Of a stretch of 64,000 nucleotides of DNA, positions 34,420-42,512 are shown piece by piece. Every line of letters starts with the position of its first letter. Position 1 is the first letter of the stretch. Both the position numbers and the translations under genes were made by a program. Origin of the DNA: Sphingomonas sp. IC-11 (lineage in GTDB: Bacteria; Pseudomonadota; Alphaproteobacteria; Sphingomonadales; Sphingomonadaceae). The stretch lies in NCBI RefSeq assembly GCF_021043365.1, contig NZ_JAJNDU010000001.1, positions 124,001 to 188,000 on the forward strand, in the 5' to 3' direction. The notes under the pieces were generated by a model. That model was not told the origin of the DNA. It worked only from the letters and a program-made list of their open reading frames with translations, and made no database searches.

Positions 34420-35205
34420 ATGTTTCTGAAGGGCAAGACAGCGCTGGTGACTGGTTCGACCTCGGGGATCGGATCGGCTTATGCAAGCGCGCTGGCGCAG
34501 GCCGGAGCGGCCGTCATGATCAATGGCTTTGGCGATGCGCAGGCCATTGAACGGCAATGCGCCGCATTGGCGGACGCGAGCGGCGCCCGGGCGGTTCACG
34601 ATCCAGCGGACATGACGAAGCCGGAGGCTATCGAGGCGATGGTTGCGCGCTGCCATGCGGAGCTCGGCGGGCCCGACATCGTCGTCAACAACGCAGGCAT
34701 TCAGCATGTCGCACCGGTTGCCGACTTTCCGCCGGAAAAGTGGGACGCCATTATCGCAATCAATCTCACCAGCGCCTTTCATGTGATGCGCGCTGCCATT
34801 CCGCACATGCGCGCATCCGGCTGGGGACGCATCATTTCCACCGCATCTGCCCACAGCCTCGTCGCCAGTCCCAATAAGTCGGCCTATGTCGCTGCCAAGC
34901 ACGGTCTGGTGGGGCTTACCAAGACGGTGGCGCTGGAAACGGCAACTGATGGTATAACCGTCAACTGCATCTCTCCTGGCTATGTCTGGACCTCGCTGGT
35001 CGAGAATCAGATCCCCGACACCATGAAGGCGCGCGGCCTCACCCGTGAACAGGTGATCAACGACGTGCTGCTGTCCGCTCAACCCACGAAGACGTTCGTG
35101 ACTCCGGATCAGGTGGCGGCCTTTGCGTTGTTCCTGTGCCGGGACGAGGCAGCGTCTATCACTGGGGCCAACCTTTCCATGGACGGCGGCTGGACCGCCG
35201 CGTGA
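34420..35205 (+). CDS. bdhA: D-3-hydroxybutyrate dehydrogenase (SDR family)
   Basis: A 261-residue short-chain dehydrogenase that interconverts 3-hydroxybutyrate and acetoacetate with NAD, used when polyhydroxybutyrate is mobilised. The NAD motif is TGSTSGIGSAYA; catalytic Ser, Tyr and Lys are in STASAHSLVASPNKSAYVAA and KHGLVGLTK. The DFPPEKWDAIIAINLTSAFH segment and the CISPGYVWTSLVENQIPDTM tail are characteristic of BDH. ATG 34420 is the natural start (MFLKGKTALVTGS); an upstream start adds a non-homologous tail. It sits about 1.5 kb upstream of isocitrate lyase, which fits a C2/C4 carbon theme. Confidence 0.9.
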   Translation: MFLKGKTALVTGSTSGIGSAYASALAQAGAAVMINGFGDAQAIERQCAALADASGARAVHDPADMTKPEAIEAMVARCHAELGGPDIVVNNAGIQHVAPVADFPPEKWDAIIAINLTSAFHVMRAAIPHMRASGWGRIISTASAHSLVASPNKSAYVAAKHGLVGLTKTVALETATDGITVNCISPGYVWTSLVENQIPDTMKARGLTREQVINDVLLSAQPTKTFVTPDQVAAFALFLCRDEAASITGANLSMDGGWTAA

Positions 35206-35246
35206 TCGCGGGCTAGCCCTTCTGTAACTGGGGAGGGGCCGGCAGC

Positions 35247-35912
35247 GTGAAGCGGGTGCTGATTGCATCGATGGCGGCGGCGACACTCGCTGGCTGCGGT
35301 GGCCGACGCCCGGCGCCTGCAAGCGTTCCGGCACCAGCTGCTTCGCCGGTCACCACCGGTGCGACCACAGCGCCTGCCGATTGGCGACGGATGGCAACGC
35401 TGGCAGATCGCGATCGGCTGCGTAAATGGCGGTCGACCTGGCTTGATGCCCTCAGCCGCGCTCGCGTCAGCGGGGCGGGCGCCGCGATCTCCGCGCAAGG
35501 CGCTTTGCTTTTGCCCGATGTGCGCCTCGCAGATCCGATGCCGCCGCCGGGAAGCTATCGGTGCCGCATGTTCAAGCTCGGTGGCAAGGCCGTGGGTATG
35601 CGCGATTTCACCGGCTATCCGCCGTTCACCTGTCGGATCGAGCGCGAGGGTTCGCTGCTCCGCTTCGAAAAGATCAATGGTTCACAGCGGCCGGTCGGAC
35701 GCATCTTCCCCGATCCCGCTGGGCGCCCCGTGTTCCTGGGTACGTTGATGCTGGCCGACGAGACCCGGCCCATCGCCTACGGCCGGGACAATAGCCGTGA
35801 CATGGCCGGCTTCGTTGATCGCGTGGGGGATCGGCGATGGAGACTCGTTCTGCCGCTGCCGGCATTTGAGTCCCTGCTGGACGTGATCGAACTGGTGCCC
35901 GCTTCCTCCTGA
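35247..35912 (+). CDS. DUF4893 family lipoprotein
   Basis: A 221-residue protein with a lipoprotein signal: MKRVLIASMAAATLAGCGGR, lipobox LAGC. A Pro/Ala/Thr linker follows. The DUF4893 pattern includes WRRMATLADRDRLRKWRSTW, YRCRMFKLGGK and PPFTCRIEREGSLLRF. Most sequenced members are from sphingomonads. Function unknown. GTG start at 35247, with a GGGGAGGGG site. It follows bdhA by 41 bases and may be co-transcribed. Confidence 0.85.
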   Translation: MKRVLIASMAAATLAGCGGRRPAPASVPAPAASPVTTGATTAPADWRRMATLADRDRLRKWRSTWLDALSRARVSGAGAAISAQGALLLPDVRLADPMPPPGSYRCRMFKLGGKAVGMRDFTGYPPFTCRIEREGSLLRFEKINGSQRPVGRIFPDPAGRPVFLGTLMLADETRPIAYGRDNSRDMAGFVDRVGDRRWRLVLPLPAFESLLDVIELVPASS

Positions 35913-35916
35913 GCGT

Positions 35917-36543
35917 TCAGCGGGCTACTTCGTTCACTGCAGCGGGCGCATTGCTCGCGACCATCGGTGTGGGGCTCGCCTGCTTTTCGGCATCCAGCGC
36001 TGCCAGATATTCTTTGCCGTGACGGTCGATCACCGTCACCTGTGTTGCATTCGCCTGTGCCACTGCCTTCAGGAATGAACGCGGCTTCTTCATCAGACCG
36101 GGGAACTCCACCTGAGTCAGCCCGGCTCGGCGAGCAGCTTCCTGTGCGAAATGCACGCAATTGCGCGTGTTCATCCGGTAGGTGCCGTCGCCTTTCTTCT
36201 CGTCCCATTCATCGACGAGCCGCAGGATCGCGGCATATTGCGCATCGGTGAGAACCAGCGAAAATTGCGCATCGCTCCCTTCCATGTAGCTGCGCTTGGC
36301 AATGTCGATGCGCCCGCCAACAGGGCCGAACAGAATGGCCGGCGAAATCGCCTTGGGGGTAAAGCCATAGTTGAGGTCGACCGCCTCGCCGCCGGCATCC
36401 GGCGTGCCTCTCAGCGTAAAAAAGGCGTGCGGGAAGTGGTTGCCGAACTCGTGGCTCCAAAAGGTGATGACCACCGCCGCATGGGCGGGCAGCGCAGCCA
36501 GGGACAGCAGAAGCGCGGCGATCGTGGCGACAAATCGCGTCAT
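35917..36543 (-). CDS. Exported protein with a possible papain-like cysteine site, unknown function
   Basis: A 208-residue protein with a clear Sec signal peptide ending PAHAA-V. The mature part holds HEFGNHFPHAFFTLRGT and the later DGTYRMNTRNCVHFAQEAAR. The latter resembles the Cys-containing catalytic helix of NlpC/P60- or DUF4105-type hydrolases; the histidines of the first segment could complete the site. It converges on the DUF4893 gene, with 4 bases between stops. No family is confidently named. Function cannot be stated beyond exported protein. Confidence 0.7.
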   Translation of the reverse strand: MTRFVATIAALLLSLAALPAHAAVVITFWSHEFGNHFPHAFFTLRGTPDAGGEAVDLNYGFTPKAISPAILFGPVGGRIDIAKRSYMEGSDAQFSLVLTDAQYAAILRLVDEWDEKKGDGTYRMNTRNCVHFAQEAARRAGLTQVEFPGLMKKPRSFLKAVAQANATQVTVIDRHGKEYLAALDAEKQASPTPMVASNAPAAVNEVAR

Positions 36544-36739
36544 GTCGCCGGTTCTGTCATTGTCCGGTCTGCCGCTCAAGTGCTTGCGCGATGCGGCGAA
36601 ACACGGAAATGCCCGCCAGTGGCGAACCACCGACGGGCACCTTTCCTCCCCAGGAAACTTTCGGTCATCCTCGCCGCAGAGCCGCGCTGTTGACCGGGCG
36701 TCAGGTCGGCGTGCCGTAGCGATTGCTACGGCGACCGCC

Positions 36740-38335
36740 TCACGCCGCGAACTGGTTCATCGTGTTGTGGACGCCGCCCGCCTTCAGCGCGGCCTCCCCA
36801 GCAAAATACTCCTTGTGATCGTCGCCGATGTCGCTGCCCGACATATTCTGGTGTTTCACGCAGGCGATGCCTTCGCGGATTTCCTTGCGCTGCACGCCCT
36901 TCACGTAGCCGAGCATGCCCGCGTCGCCGAAATATTCCTTGGCGAGATTGTCGGTCGACAGTGCCGCGGTGTGATAGGTCGGCAGCGTGATGAGGTGGTG
37001 GAAGATGCCGGCCCGCGCCGCCGCATCCTTCTGGAAGGTGCGGATCCGCTCGTCGGCCTCTGCCGCCAGATCGGTGTCGTCGTAATCGACGCTCATCAGC
37101 TTGGCGCGGTCATAGGCGGACACGTCCTTGCCGGCCTCCACCCAGGCGTCGAACACCTGCTGGCGGAAGTTCAGCGTCCAGTTGAAGCTCGGGCTGTTGT
37201 TGTACACCAGCTTCGCATTCGGCACGACTTCGCGGATGCGGTCGACCATCGAGGCGATCTGCTCGATATGTGGCTTCTCCGTCTCGATCCACAGCAGGTC
37301 GGCGCCATTCTGCAGCGAGGTGATGCAATCGAGCACGCAGCGATCGGCGCCGGTTCCTTCGCGGAACTGGAACAGGTTCGACGGCAGCCGCTTCGGCCGC
37401 ATCAGCTTGCCGTCACGCTCGATCACGACATCGCCGCGCAGGGTCGACAGGTCGGTCACTTCCTCGCAATCGAGGAAGCTGTTGTACTGGTCACCAATGT
37501 CACCCTTCTCCTTGGAGAAAGCGATCTGCTTGGTGAGGCCAGCGCCGAGCGAGTCGGTGCGCGTCACGATGATGCCGTCGTCGACGCCCAGTTCGAGGAA
37601 GGCGTAGCGGCAGGCGCGGACCTTCGCGAGGAAGTCCTCATGCGGCACGGTGACCTTGCCGTCCTGGTGGCCGCACTGCTTTTCGTCCGACACCTGGTTC
37701 TCGATCTGGAGCGCGCAGGCGCCCGCCTCGATCATCTTCTTGGCGAGGAGGTACGTCGCCTCGGCATTGCCGAAGCCGGCGTCGATATCGGCGATGATCG
37801 GCACGACGTGCGTCTCGTAATTGTCGATTGCCTGCATCAGCCGCTGCGCCTCGATCTCGTTGCCGCTCTCGCGCGCCTTGTCGAGATCGCGGAACATCAT
37901 GCCCAGTTCGCGGGCGTCGGCCTGCTTGAGGAAGGTGTAGAGTTCCTCGATCAGCGCGGGAACGCTGGTCTTCTCGTGCATTGACTGGTCGGGCAGCGGA
38001 CCGAACTCGCTGCGCAGCGCCGCGACCATCCAGCCGGAAAGGTACAGATACCGCCCCTTGGTGGTGCCGAAATGCTTCTTGATCGAGATGAGCTTCTGCT
38101 GCCCGATGAAGCCGTGCCAGCACCCCAGCGACTGGGTGTAATTGGCCGGATCGGCGTCATAAGCGGCCATGTCGCGGCGCATGATGCCGGCGGTGTAGCG
38201 CGCAATGTCGAGGCCGGTGCGGAACCGGTTCTGCAGCCGCATTCGCGCCACGGATTCAGCGTCGATCCCGTCCCACGTGCCATTGTAGCTGGCAACGAGC
38301 TGGCCGATCTGACTGGTCTGTTCCTGGTAGGTCAT
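36740..38335 (-). CDS. aceA: Isocitrate lyase (long, Pseudomonas-type)
   Basis: A 531-residue glyoxylate-cycle enzyme that splits isocitrate into succinate and glyoxylate, allowing growth on acetate, fatty acids or PHB. The catalytic cysteine lies in SDEKQCGHQDGKVTVPHEDF, and IADIDAGFGNAEATYLLAKK gives the metal/substrate region. The length of 531 and the KQCGHQDGK form belong to the longer ICL class also found in Pseudomonas, not the 430-residue E. coli type. Start ATG 38335. It follows a 51-residue gene by 55 bases, and the ScfR/RamB-type regulator is divergent upstream. Confidence 0.96.
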   Translation of the reverse strand: MTYQEQTSQIGQLVASYNGTWDGIDAESVARMRLQNRFRTGLDIARYTAGIMRRDMAAYDADPANYTQSLGCWHGFIGQQKLISIKKHFGTTKGRYLYLSGWMVAALRSEFGPLPDQSMHEKTSVPALIEELYTFLKQADARELGMMFRDLDKARESGNEIEAQRLMQAIDNYETHVVPIIADIDAGFGNAEATYLLAKKMIEAGACALQIENQVSDEKQCGHQDGKVTVPHEDFLAKVRACRYAFLELGVDDGIIVTRTDSLGAGLTKQIAFSKEKGDIGDQYNSFLDCEEVTDLSTLRGDVVIERDGKLMRPKRLPSNLFQFREGTGADRCVLDCITSLQNGADLLWIETEKPHIEQIASMVDRIREVVPNAKLVYNNSPSFNWTLNFRQQVFDAWVEAGKDVSAYDRAKLMSVDYDDTDLAAEADERIRTFQKDAAARAGIFHHLITLPTYHTAALSTDNLAKEYFGDAGMLGYVKGVQRKEIREGIACVKHQNMSGSDIGDDHKEYFAGEAALKAGGVHNTMNQFAA

Positions 38336-38390
38336 GATTGTTCCTGTCGCGGATGGTGGCACGCGGGACCGGTCCCGCAGTCTGGATCGG

Positions 38391-38546
38391 TCAGCCGAGG
38401 CGGCCGAGGCGGTGATAAAGGTTGGAGAATTTGGCCGAGCGGGGCTCGTCGGCGATCTTCTTGATATACTCGCCGATCGCTTCCTTCATGAGGCCGAAGT
38501 CCTCGGTCGAGAAAACGGCGCGGCTGCGCTGCGGGGTAGCGTCCAT
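38391..38546 (-). CDS. 51-residue protein leading into isocitrate lyase
   Basis: A short frame of 51 residues: MDATPQRSRAVFSTEDFGLM, then KEAIGEYIKKIADEPRSAKF and SNLYHRLGRLG. It has a very good ribosome site (AGGAGAACGACC before ATG 38546), codon use of the local type, and a predicted amphipathic helix (EDFGLMKEAIGEYIKKIADE) followed by a basic tail. No TM segment, no Cys. It is 55 bases upstream of aceA on the same strand and so probably the first gene of the aceA transcript. It may be a small regulator or partner of isocitrate lyase; function is unknown. Its shortness means it is easily left out of automatic annotation. Confidence 0.72.
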   Translation of the reverse strand: MDATPQRSRAVFSTEDFGLMKEAIGEYIKKIADEPRSAKFSNLYHRLGRLG

Positions 38547-38718
38547 GGTCGTTCTCCTGTGTGAATGCTTACAACTGCGATCATAGAAACAGCATGGAGC
38601 CGGAATTCACAACGCGATGCCGAGGTGATTCGGTGTCATCGGGTCGCACGAGGCGACCGCGACGTCTGTGATGGTGTAAAGAATTGACAGGTGTCCGGCG
38701 GTCGGCCAGCATCATGGC
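38547..38718. promoter_or_regulatory. Divergent promoter region between aceA unit and ScfR/RamB-type regulator
   Basis: The 172-base gap controls both directions. Leftwards, TATGAT (minus strand, 38585-38580) is a good -10 box, giving a leader of about 27 bases to the 51-residue gene. Rightwards, TTGACA at 38683-38688 is a good -35 box; its best -10 is weak and would start transcription close to ATG 38719, giving a nearly leaderless mRNA. Operator sites for the regulator would be expected here, but I see no clear dyad. Confidence 0.5.
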
Positions 38719-40104
38719 ATGGCAGAGCGCAAGCTGATGGCGGGGCATGTGGTACGGCGGCTGCGGCGGCAGCAGGCGCTGAGCCAGGCGGCGATGGCCG
38801 AGATGCTGGCGATCAGTCCCAGTTACCTCAACCTCGTCGAACGCAACCAGCGCCCCGTATCGGCGACCCTGCTGGTGAAACTGGCCGAGACGTTCGATTT
38901 CGATCCGCGCTCGCTGATGGCGGCTGAGCCAGGCGGCGGGCGCGACGCGATGCGGCGACGGCTGGCGGACCCGATGTTCGCTGACCTGGAGATCGACCGC
39001 AACGAACTGGAGGAATGGCTGGCCGCCGCGCCCGGCGGGGCGGAGGCCTTTGCGCGCGCCTTCGACCGCATGGGGCAGGGGACGGCGGCGGCGGCACCCG
39101 GCGATGATCCCGTGGCGCTGGTGCGGCGGGAGATCGGGCGCTGGCGCAACCATTTTCCCGATCTCGACGCGGCGGCGGAGGCCCTGGCCGATGAACTGCG
39201 GCTTGGCACCGGTGATTTGTACGGCGCGATTTCCGAGCGGCTGCGGGTCAAGCACAGCCTCGCGATCCGAATCCTGCCGGTCGACGTGATGCCCGACGTG
39301 CTGCGCCGGCTGGACCTTCACGCCCGCCAGCTTCAGCTATCGGAATTGCTCGATCCCGCCAGCCGTACCTTTGCCGCTGCGTTCCAGCTGGCGCTGATCG
39401 AAGCGCGCGGCGAGATCGATGCACTAGTGGCGGGCGCGGGCTTCGGTCAAATCGCCGCCGATCGCCTGTTCCGCCGCCATCTCGCCAGCTATTTCGCCGC
39501 CGCGGTGATGATGCCCTACGCCCGCTTCCTGCGCGCGTGTGAGGCGACCGGCTATGACATCGAGCTGTTGCAGCGACGCTTCGGCGCCGGGTTCGAGCAT
39601 GTCGCGCACCGATTGACGACGCTGCAACGCGTCGGCGCGCGCGGCCTGCCATTCTTCATGATCCGCGTCGATCGCGCCGGGCAGTCATCTAAGCGCTATG
39701 CCGGGGCGAGTGGCGCTGCGCTGGTCGAGGCGGAGGGGCGCTGTCCGCTCTGGCACCTCCATCACGCCTTCGATCGGCCGGGGCATCTCGCGGTTCAGCT
39801 GGTCGAGCTGGAAGATGGAGAGCGGTGGCTGACGATGGCGCGCACGGTGACGCCGCAGGGGCAGCGCTATGGCCTGGTGTCGGCCGAGTTCGCGGTGGGG
39901 ATCGGCGTTGCGGTGGAACATGCCGGCACGTTGACGGTCGCGCGCGGCTTCAATCTTGCCGGCCCCGCGATGCCGATCGGACTTGGGTGTCGCCAGTGCT
40001 TCCGTCAGGATTGCCCGCAACGCGCTGCGGCGCCGGCCGGCCGCGCGCTGACGATCAACGAGCGGGAGCGGCGGGTCAGCGCCCTGACCTTCGCGGGGGA
40101 TTGA
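38719..40104 (+). CDS. ScfR/RamB-type short-chain fatty-acid transcriptional regulator
   Basis: A 461-residue regulator. The N-terminal XRE helix-turn-helix is at about residues 7-64 (MAGHVVRRLRRQQALSQAAM ... SPSYLNLVERNQRPVSATLL). A middle DUF955/IrrE-like domain follows, then a C-terminal domain with GLGCRQCFRQDCPQRA (CxxCxxxxC), which is typical of the ScfR group (RamB, MccR, PrpR). In actinobacteria RamB represses aceA; the divergent position here supports the same role, inferred. The zinc-protease HExxH of DUF955 is not present (FQLALIEARGE in its place), so this domain is probably a ligand sensor only. Confidence 0.88.
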   Translation: MAERKLMAGHVVRRLRRQQALSQAAMAEMLAISPSYLNLVERNQRPVSATLLVKLAETFDFDPRSLMAAEPGGGRDAMRRRLADPMFADLEIDRNELEEWLAAAPGGAEAFARAFDRMGQGTAAAAPGDDPVALVRREIGRWRNHFPDLDAAAEALADELRLGTGDLYGAISERLRVKHSLAIRILPVDVMPDVLRRLDLHARQLQLSELLDPASRTFAAAFQLALIEARGEIDALVAGAGFGQIAADRLFRRHLASYFAAAVMMPYARFLRACEATGYDIELLQRRFGAGFEHVAHRLTTLQRVGARGLPFFMIRVDRAGQSSKRYAGASGAALVEAEGRCPLWHLHHAFDRPGHLAVQLVELEDGERWLTMARTVTPQGQRYGLVSAEFAVGIGVAVEHAGTLTVARGFNLAGPAMPIGLGCRQCFRQDCPQRAAAPAGRALTINERERRVSALTFAGD

Positions 40105-40125
40105 GCACCGGGGTCGTCCGCCGCG

Positions 40126-40776
40126 TCAGATTGCCTTGACAGGCTCGCCCACTGCCAGGGTTTCCCCTCGAGTGATGATGACCTTGTCACCCAGCGTCAC
40201 CGTCTCGAACAGCTTCTTGGCAAAGGCCAGGGGCACGCCGATGCAACCGTGCGTCATATAGCCGTCGGCCACTTCGCTGGCGTGCACCGCGATGCCATCG
40301 TTGGTCAGGCGAAGCATGTAGGGCATCGGCGCGTTGTAGATGTTGGAGACGTGGTCCTTGCTCTTCTGCGTGATCGGGTAAACGCCCAGCGGTGTCGGCT
40401 TCGCATCGGCACCGAACAGGATCGCCGCTGCGCCGATCTCATGACCGTCGCGGAACACGCTGAGCACCTGGGCGGCGAGATCAACCGTGATGACGATCGT
40501 GCCCGTCGCTGGCGCGGCGCTTTCATCCCAATGATGCTCGCCCATTTTCATCGGGCCCTCGATCGGCAGGATCGACTTGATCGTATAGGCGCCCGGATCA
40601 GGCTCTGGCGCAGGACTAGGCTCGGAAACGAGGGGCGATGATGGAGCTGCCGCCGGCACGGTCTTGGCGACGGGTGCCGGCTCCGGCTCGGGTGGAGCGG
40701 TTCGCGTTACGGCGAAGGCGATGGCCCCGGTCGCAATGGCAAGCGGCAAGAGAAGGAGGCGGCCCCGGGGAAGCAT
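40126..40776 (-). CDS. L,D-transpeptidase (YkuD family)
   Basis: A 216-residue protein. A signal peptide or membrane anchor (LLLLPLAIATGAIAFAVT) is followed by a Pro/Glu-rich linker (PPEPEPAPVAKTVPAAAPSS), then the YkuD domain. The catalytic region is HASEVADGYMTHGCIGVPLA, with the THGC nucleophile Cys and upstream His. These enzymes form 3-3 crosslinks or attach lipoproteins to peptidoglycan in the periplasm. The target here is not known. The gene is downstream of, and convergent with, the regulator gene. Confidence 0.88.
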   Translation of the reverse strand: MLPRGRLLLLPLAIATGAIAFAVTRTAPPEPEPAPVAKTVPAAAPSSPLVSEPSPAPEPDPGAYTIKSILPIEGPMKMGEHHWDESAAPATGTIVITVDLAAQVLSVFRDGHEIGAAAILFGADAKPTPLGVYPITQKSKDHVSNIYNAPMPYMLRLTNDGIAVHASEVADGYMTHGCIGVPLAFAKKLFETVTLGDKVIITRGETLAVGEPVKAI

Positions 40777-40907
40777 GATCCTGTCCTAATGCGGGATGGT
40801 TGCGGTGGGCTGACGTGACAGGGTTAATGGCGGCACAGCCTCGAACGTCGCCAGCAGCATTGTTCATAGCCGGAACCGACGCGCTTGCGTCGCTATCCGC
40901 CGATCAA

Positions 40908-41852
40908 TCAGGCACCCGCCGTGGTGAGGCGATCGAGTTGCTCGGTGGACAGCGACAGCGTCATGGCGGGCAGCAATTCCTCGACCTGCGACACGCTTGT
41001 CGCGCTGGCGATCGGCGCCGTGACGCCGTCCTGCGCGATCAGCCAGGCAAGCGAGATCTGCGCGAGCGTTGCGCCGGTTTCGGCTGCCACTGCGTCGAGC
41101 GCCTTCAGCACCTCGCCGCCCTTGCCTTCGAGCAACTCGCCCATCCGGCCTCCACGTACGCTTTTCGACAAATCGTCGCGCGACCGGTATTTGCCGGTGA
41201 GGAAGCCTGAGGCGAGGCCGTAATAGGGCACCACGCCTACGTTCTGCTCAACGCAATAATCCTGAAGCTCGCCTTCGAACCTGTGCCGGCTGACAAGATT
41301 ATATTCTGGCTGGAGCACGTCATAGCGCGGCAGGCCAGCGGCGCGGGCCGCTTCGTTGGCGGATTTCAGGCGCGCGGCGTGAAAGTTCGATGCGCCGACG
41401 ACACGGATCTTGCCGGCATCAACCAGGCGGCCGAAAGCCTCCAGCACGGCCTGCTGCGGCGTATCCTCATCGTCCTGGTGCGCGAAATAAAGATCGATGC
41501 GATCGGTGCCGAGCCGCTTGAGCGATGCTTCGCAGGCCGCCGCGATGCGTGCAGGCGCGAGTTTCTCGCCGCCCTCGCCGGGCAGCATGCCGACCTTGGT
41601 GGCGATCAGTACGTCGTCCCGCTTTCCTGATGCCTTCAGCCACTCGCCGATCATCGCTTCGGACTCGCCGCCACGATGGCCCGGCACCCAGGCGGAGTAG
41701 ACGTCCGCGGTGTCGATCATCGTGCCGCCGCCAGCCACAAACGCGTCCAGCACCGCAAAGCTCGCCGCACGATCGGCGGTCCAGCCAAAGACGTTGCCGC
41801 CAAGCACCAGTGGCGCGATTTCAAGGTCGGAGGAACCCAGGCGCTGCTTCAC
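40908..41852 (-). CDS. Aldo/keto reductase
   Basis: A 314-residue AKR. The catalytic Asp-Tyr pair is in MIDTADVYSAWV, the Lys in VLIATKVGMLP and the His in LYFAHQDDE. The SKxSVR-like C-terminal NADPH loop and the YGLASGFLTGKYRSRDDLSK segment fit AKR family 11/12-type oxidoreductases. The substrate cannot be inferred. GTG start at 41852 overlapping the stop codon of the small lipoprotein gene by four bases, so translation is coupled; this is the third gene of a unit with two tiny lipoproteins. Confidence 0.92.
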   Translation of the reverse strand: MKQRLGSSDLEIAPLVLGGNVFGWTADRAASFAVLDAFVAGGGTMIDTADVYSAWVPGHRGGESEAMIGEWLKASGKRDDVLIATKVGMLPGEGGEKLAPARIAAACEASLKRLGTDRIDLYFAHQDDEDTPQQAVLEAFGRLVDAGKIRVVGASNFHAARLKSANEAARAAGLPRYDVLQPEYNLVSRHRFEGELQDYCVEQNVGVVPYYGLASGFLTGKYRSRDDLSKSVRGGRMGELLEGKGGEVLKALDAVAAETGATLAQISLAWLIAQDGVTAPIASATSVSQVEELLPAMTLSLSTEQLDRLTTAGA

Positions 41853-42034
41853 TTCAAGGCTCCGTCACCAAGATTGTCGAGGGCGATGCTGTTGGCATCC
41901 AGCATGGCCGCTGCATCATTGAGCTGCCGTTCTTCATCTGCCGTTGGCGCGCCGGGCGCCGCGGGGTCGCCGGAACAGGCGGCGAGCAGCAAGAAGGGGA
42001 GCGCGAGCTGCGCCCCCCTGATCGTGCGGATCAT
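41849..42034 (-). CDS. Tiny lipoprotein (61 residues)
   Basis: A 61-residue protein, MIRTIRGAQLALPFLLLAAC with lipobox LAAC near residue 19. The mature part is short, acidic and helical (TADEERQLNDAAAMLDANSI). The ATG at 42034 is preferred to the TTG at 42037. It shares one base with the stop codon of the preceding small lipoprotein and its own stop overlaps the aldo/keto reductase start, giving a tightly coupled three-gene unit. No function is known. Confidence 0.68.
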   Translation of the reverse strand: MIRTIRGAQLALPFLLLAACSGDPAAPGAPTADEERQLNDAAAMLDANSIALDNLGDGALK

Positions 42035-42354
42035 CAATCCTTCAGCGAATTGCCAGCATCGGTCAGCGCCTCGCCGGTGGCGTCGGCTGCGCGATCGGCG
42101 GAGTTCGAGATGGCGTTGCCGGCCCGATCTGCGCCGCGCTCGGCCTTGGCGCCGGCATTGTCCAGGGTTGCTTCGGCCGAACCCAGCGCCTCGTCCGTTG
42201 CCGCATCCACGTCATCAACCGCGTTTTCGGTCGTGGCGCTCACATCGGAGCCGACCGCATTGGCTGCTTCAGCGGTCTCGTTCTGGGCCTTGGGGCTGCA
42301 TGCGCCGAGCGCGGCAGCAGTGGCGAGGCCGGCGGCAATGGCGAAAAACTTCAT
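42034..42354 (-). CDS. Small Ala/Asp-rich lipoprotein with helical repeats
   Basis: A 106-residue protein with a lipobox signal (AAGLATAAALGACSPKAQN). The mature part is a long amphipathic helix made of degenerate 11-residue-like blocks, for example AVGSDVSATTENAVDDVDAA and ADRAGNAISNSADRAADATG, similar in style to late-embryogenesis or apolipoprotein repeats. It may lie on a membrane or peptidoglycan surface. Start ATG 42354 (TTG 42357 is in frame but less likely). First gene of the lipoprotein-lipoprotein-AKR unit. Confidence 0.7.
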   Translation of the reverse strand: MKFFAIAAGLATAAALGACSPKAQNETAEAANAVGSDVSATTENAVDDVDAATDEALGSAEATLDNAGAKAERGADRAGNAISNSADRAADATGEALTDAGNSLKD

Positions 42355-42482
42355 CAACTCTCTCCCTCTTGTTTACCCGAAACCGCAAGCGGTGACAGCG
42401 CGACAAACGTGGCGCAGGCGTTTTGGCTCCGCAACGATTGTTTGCCACCCATCATCGCAGCGGAATCCGTCTTGGTTTGACG

Positions 42483-42506
42483 ACATATAAAGATATCTTT
42501 ATATGT
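42483..42506. promoter_or_regulatory. Perfect 24-bp palindrome, predicted ArsR-family operator
   Basis: ACATATAAAGAT followed by ATCTTTATATGT is an exact inverted repeat with no spacer, in otherwise GC-rich DNA. It ends six bases before the GTG start of the ArsR-methyltransferase gene. Such AT-rich ATAAAGATATCTTTAT dyads fit operators of ArsR-family regulators of methionine and SAM metabolism. It most likely serves autoregulation of the ArsR-methyltransferase-metF unit; binding is inferred. Confidence 0.75.
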
Positions 42507-42512
42507 GCTGGG

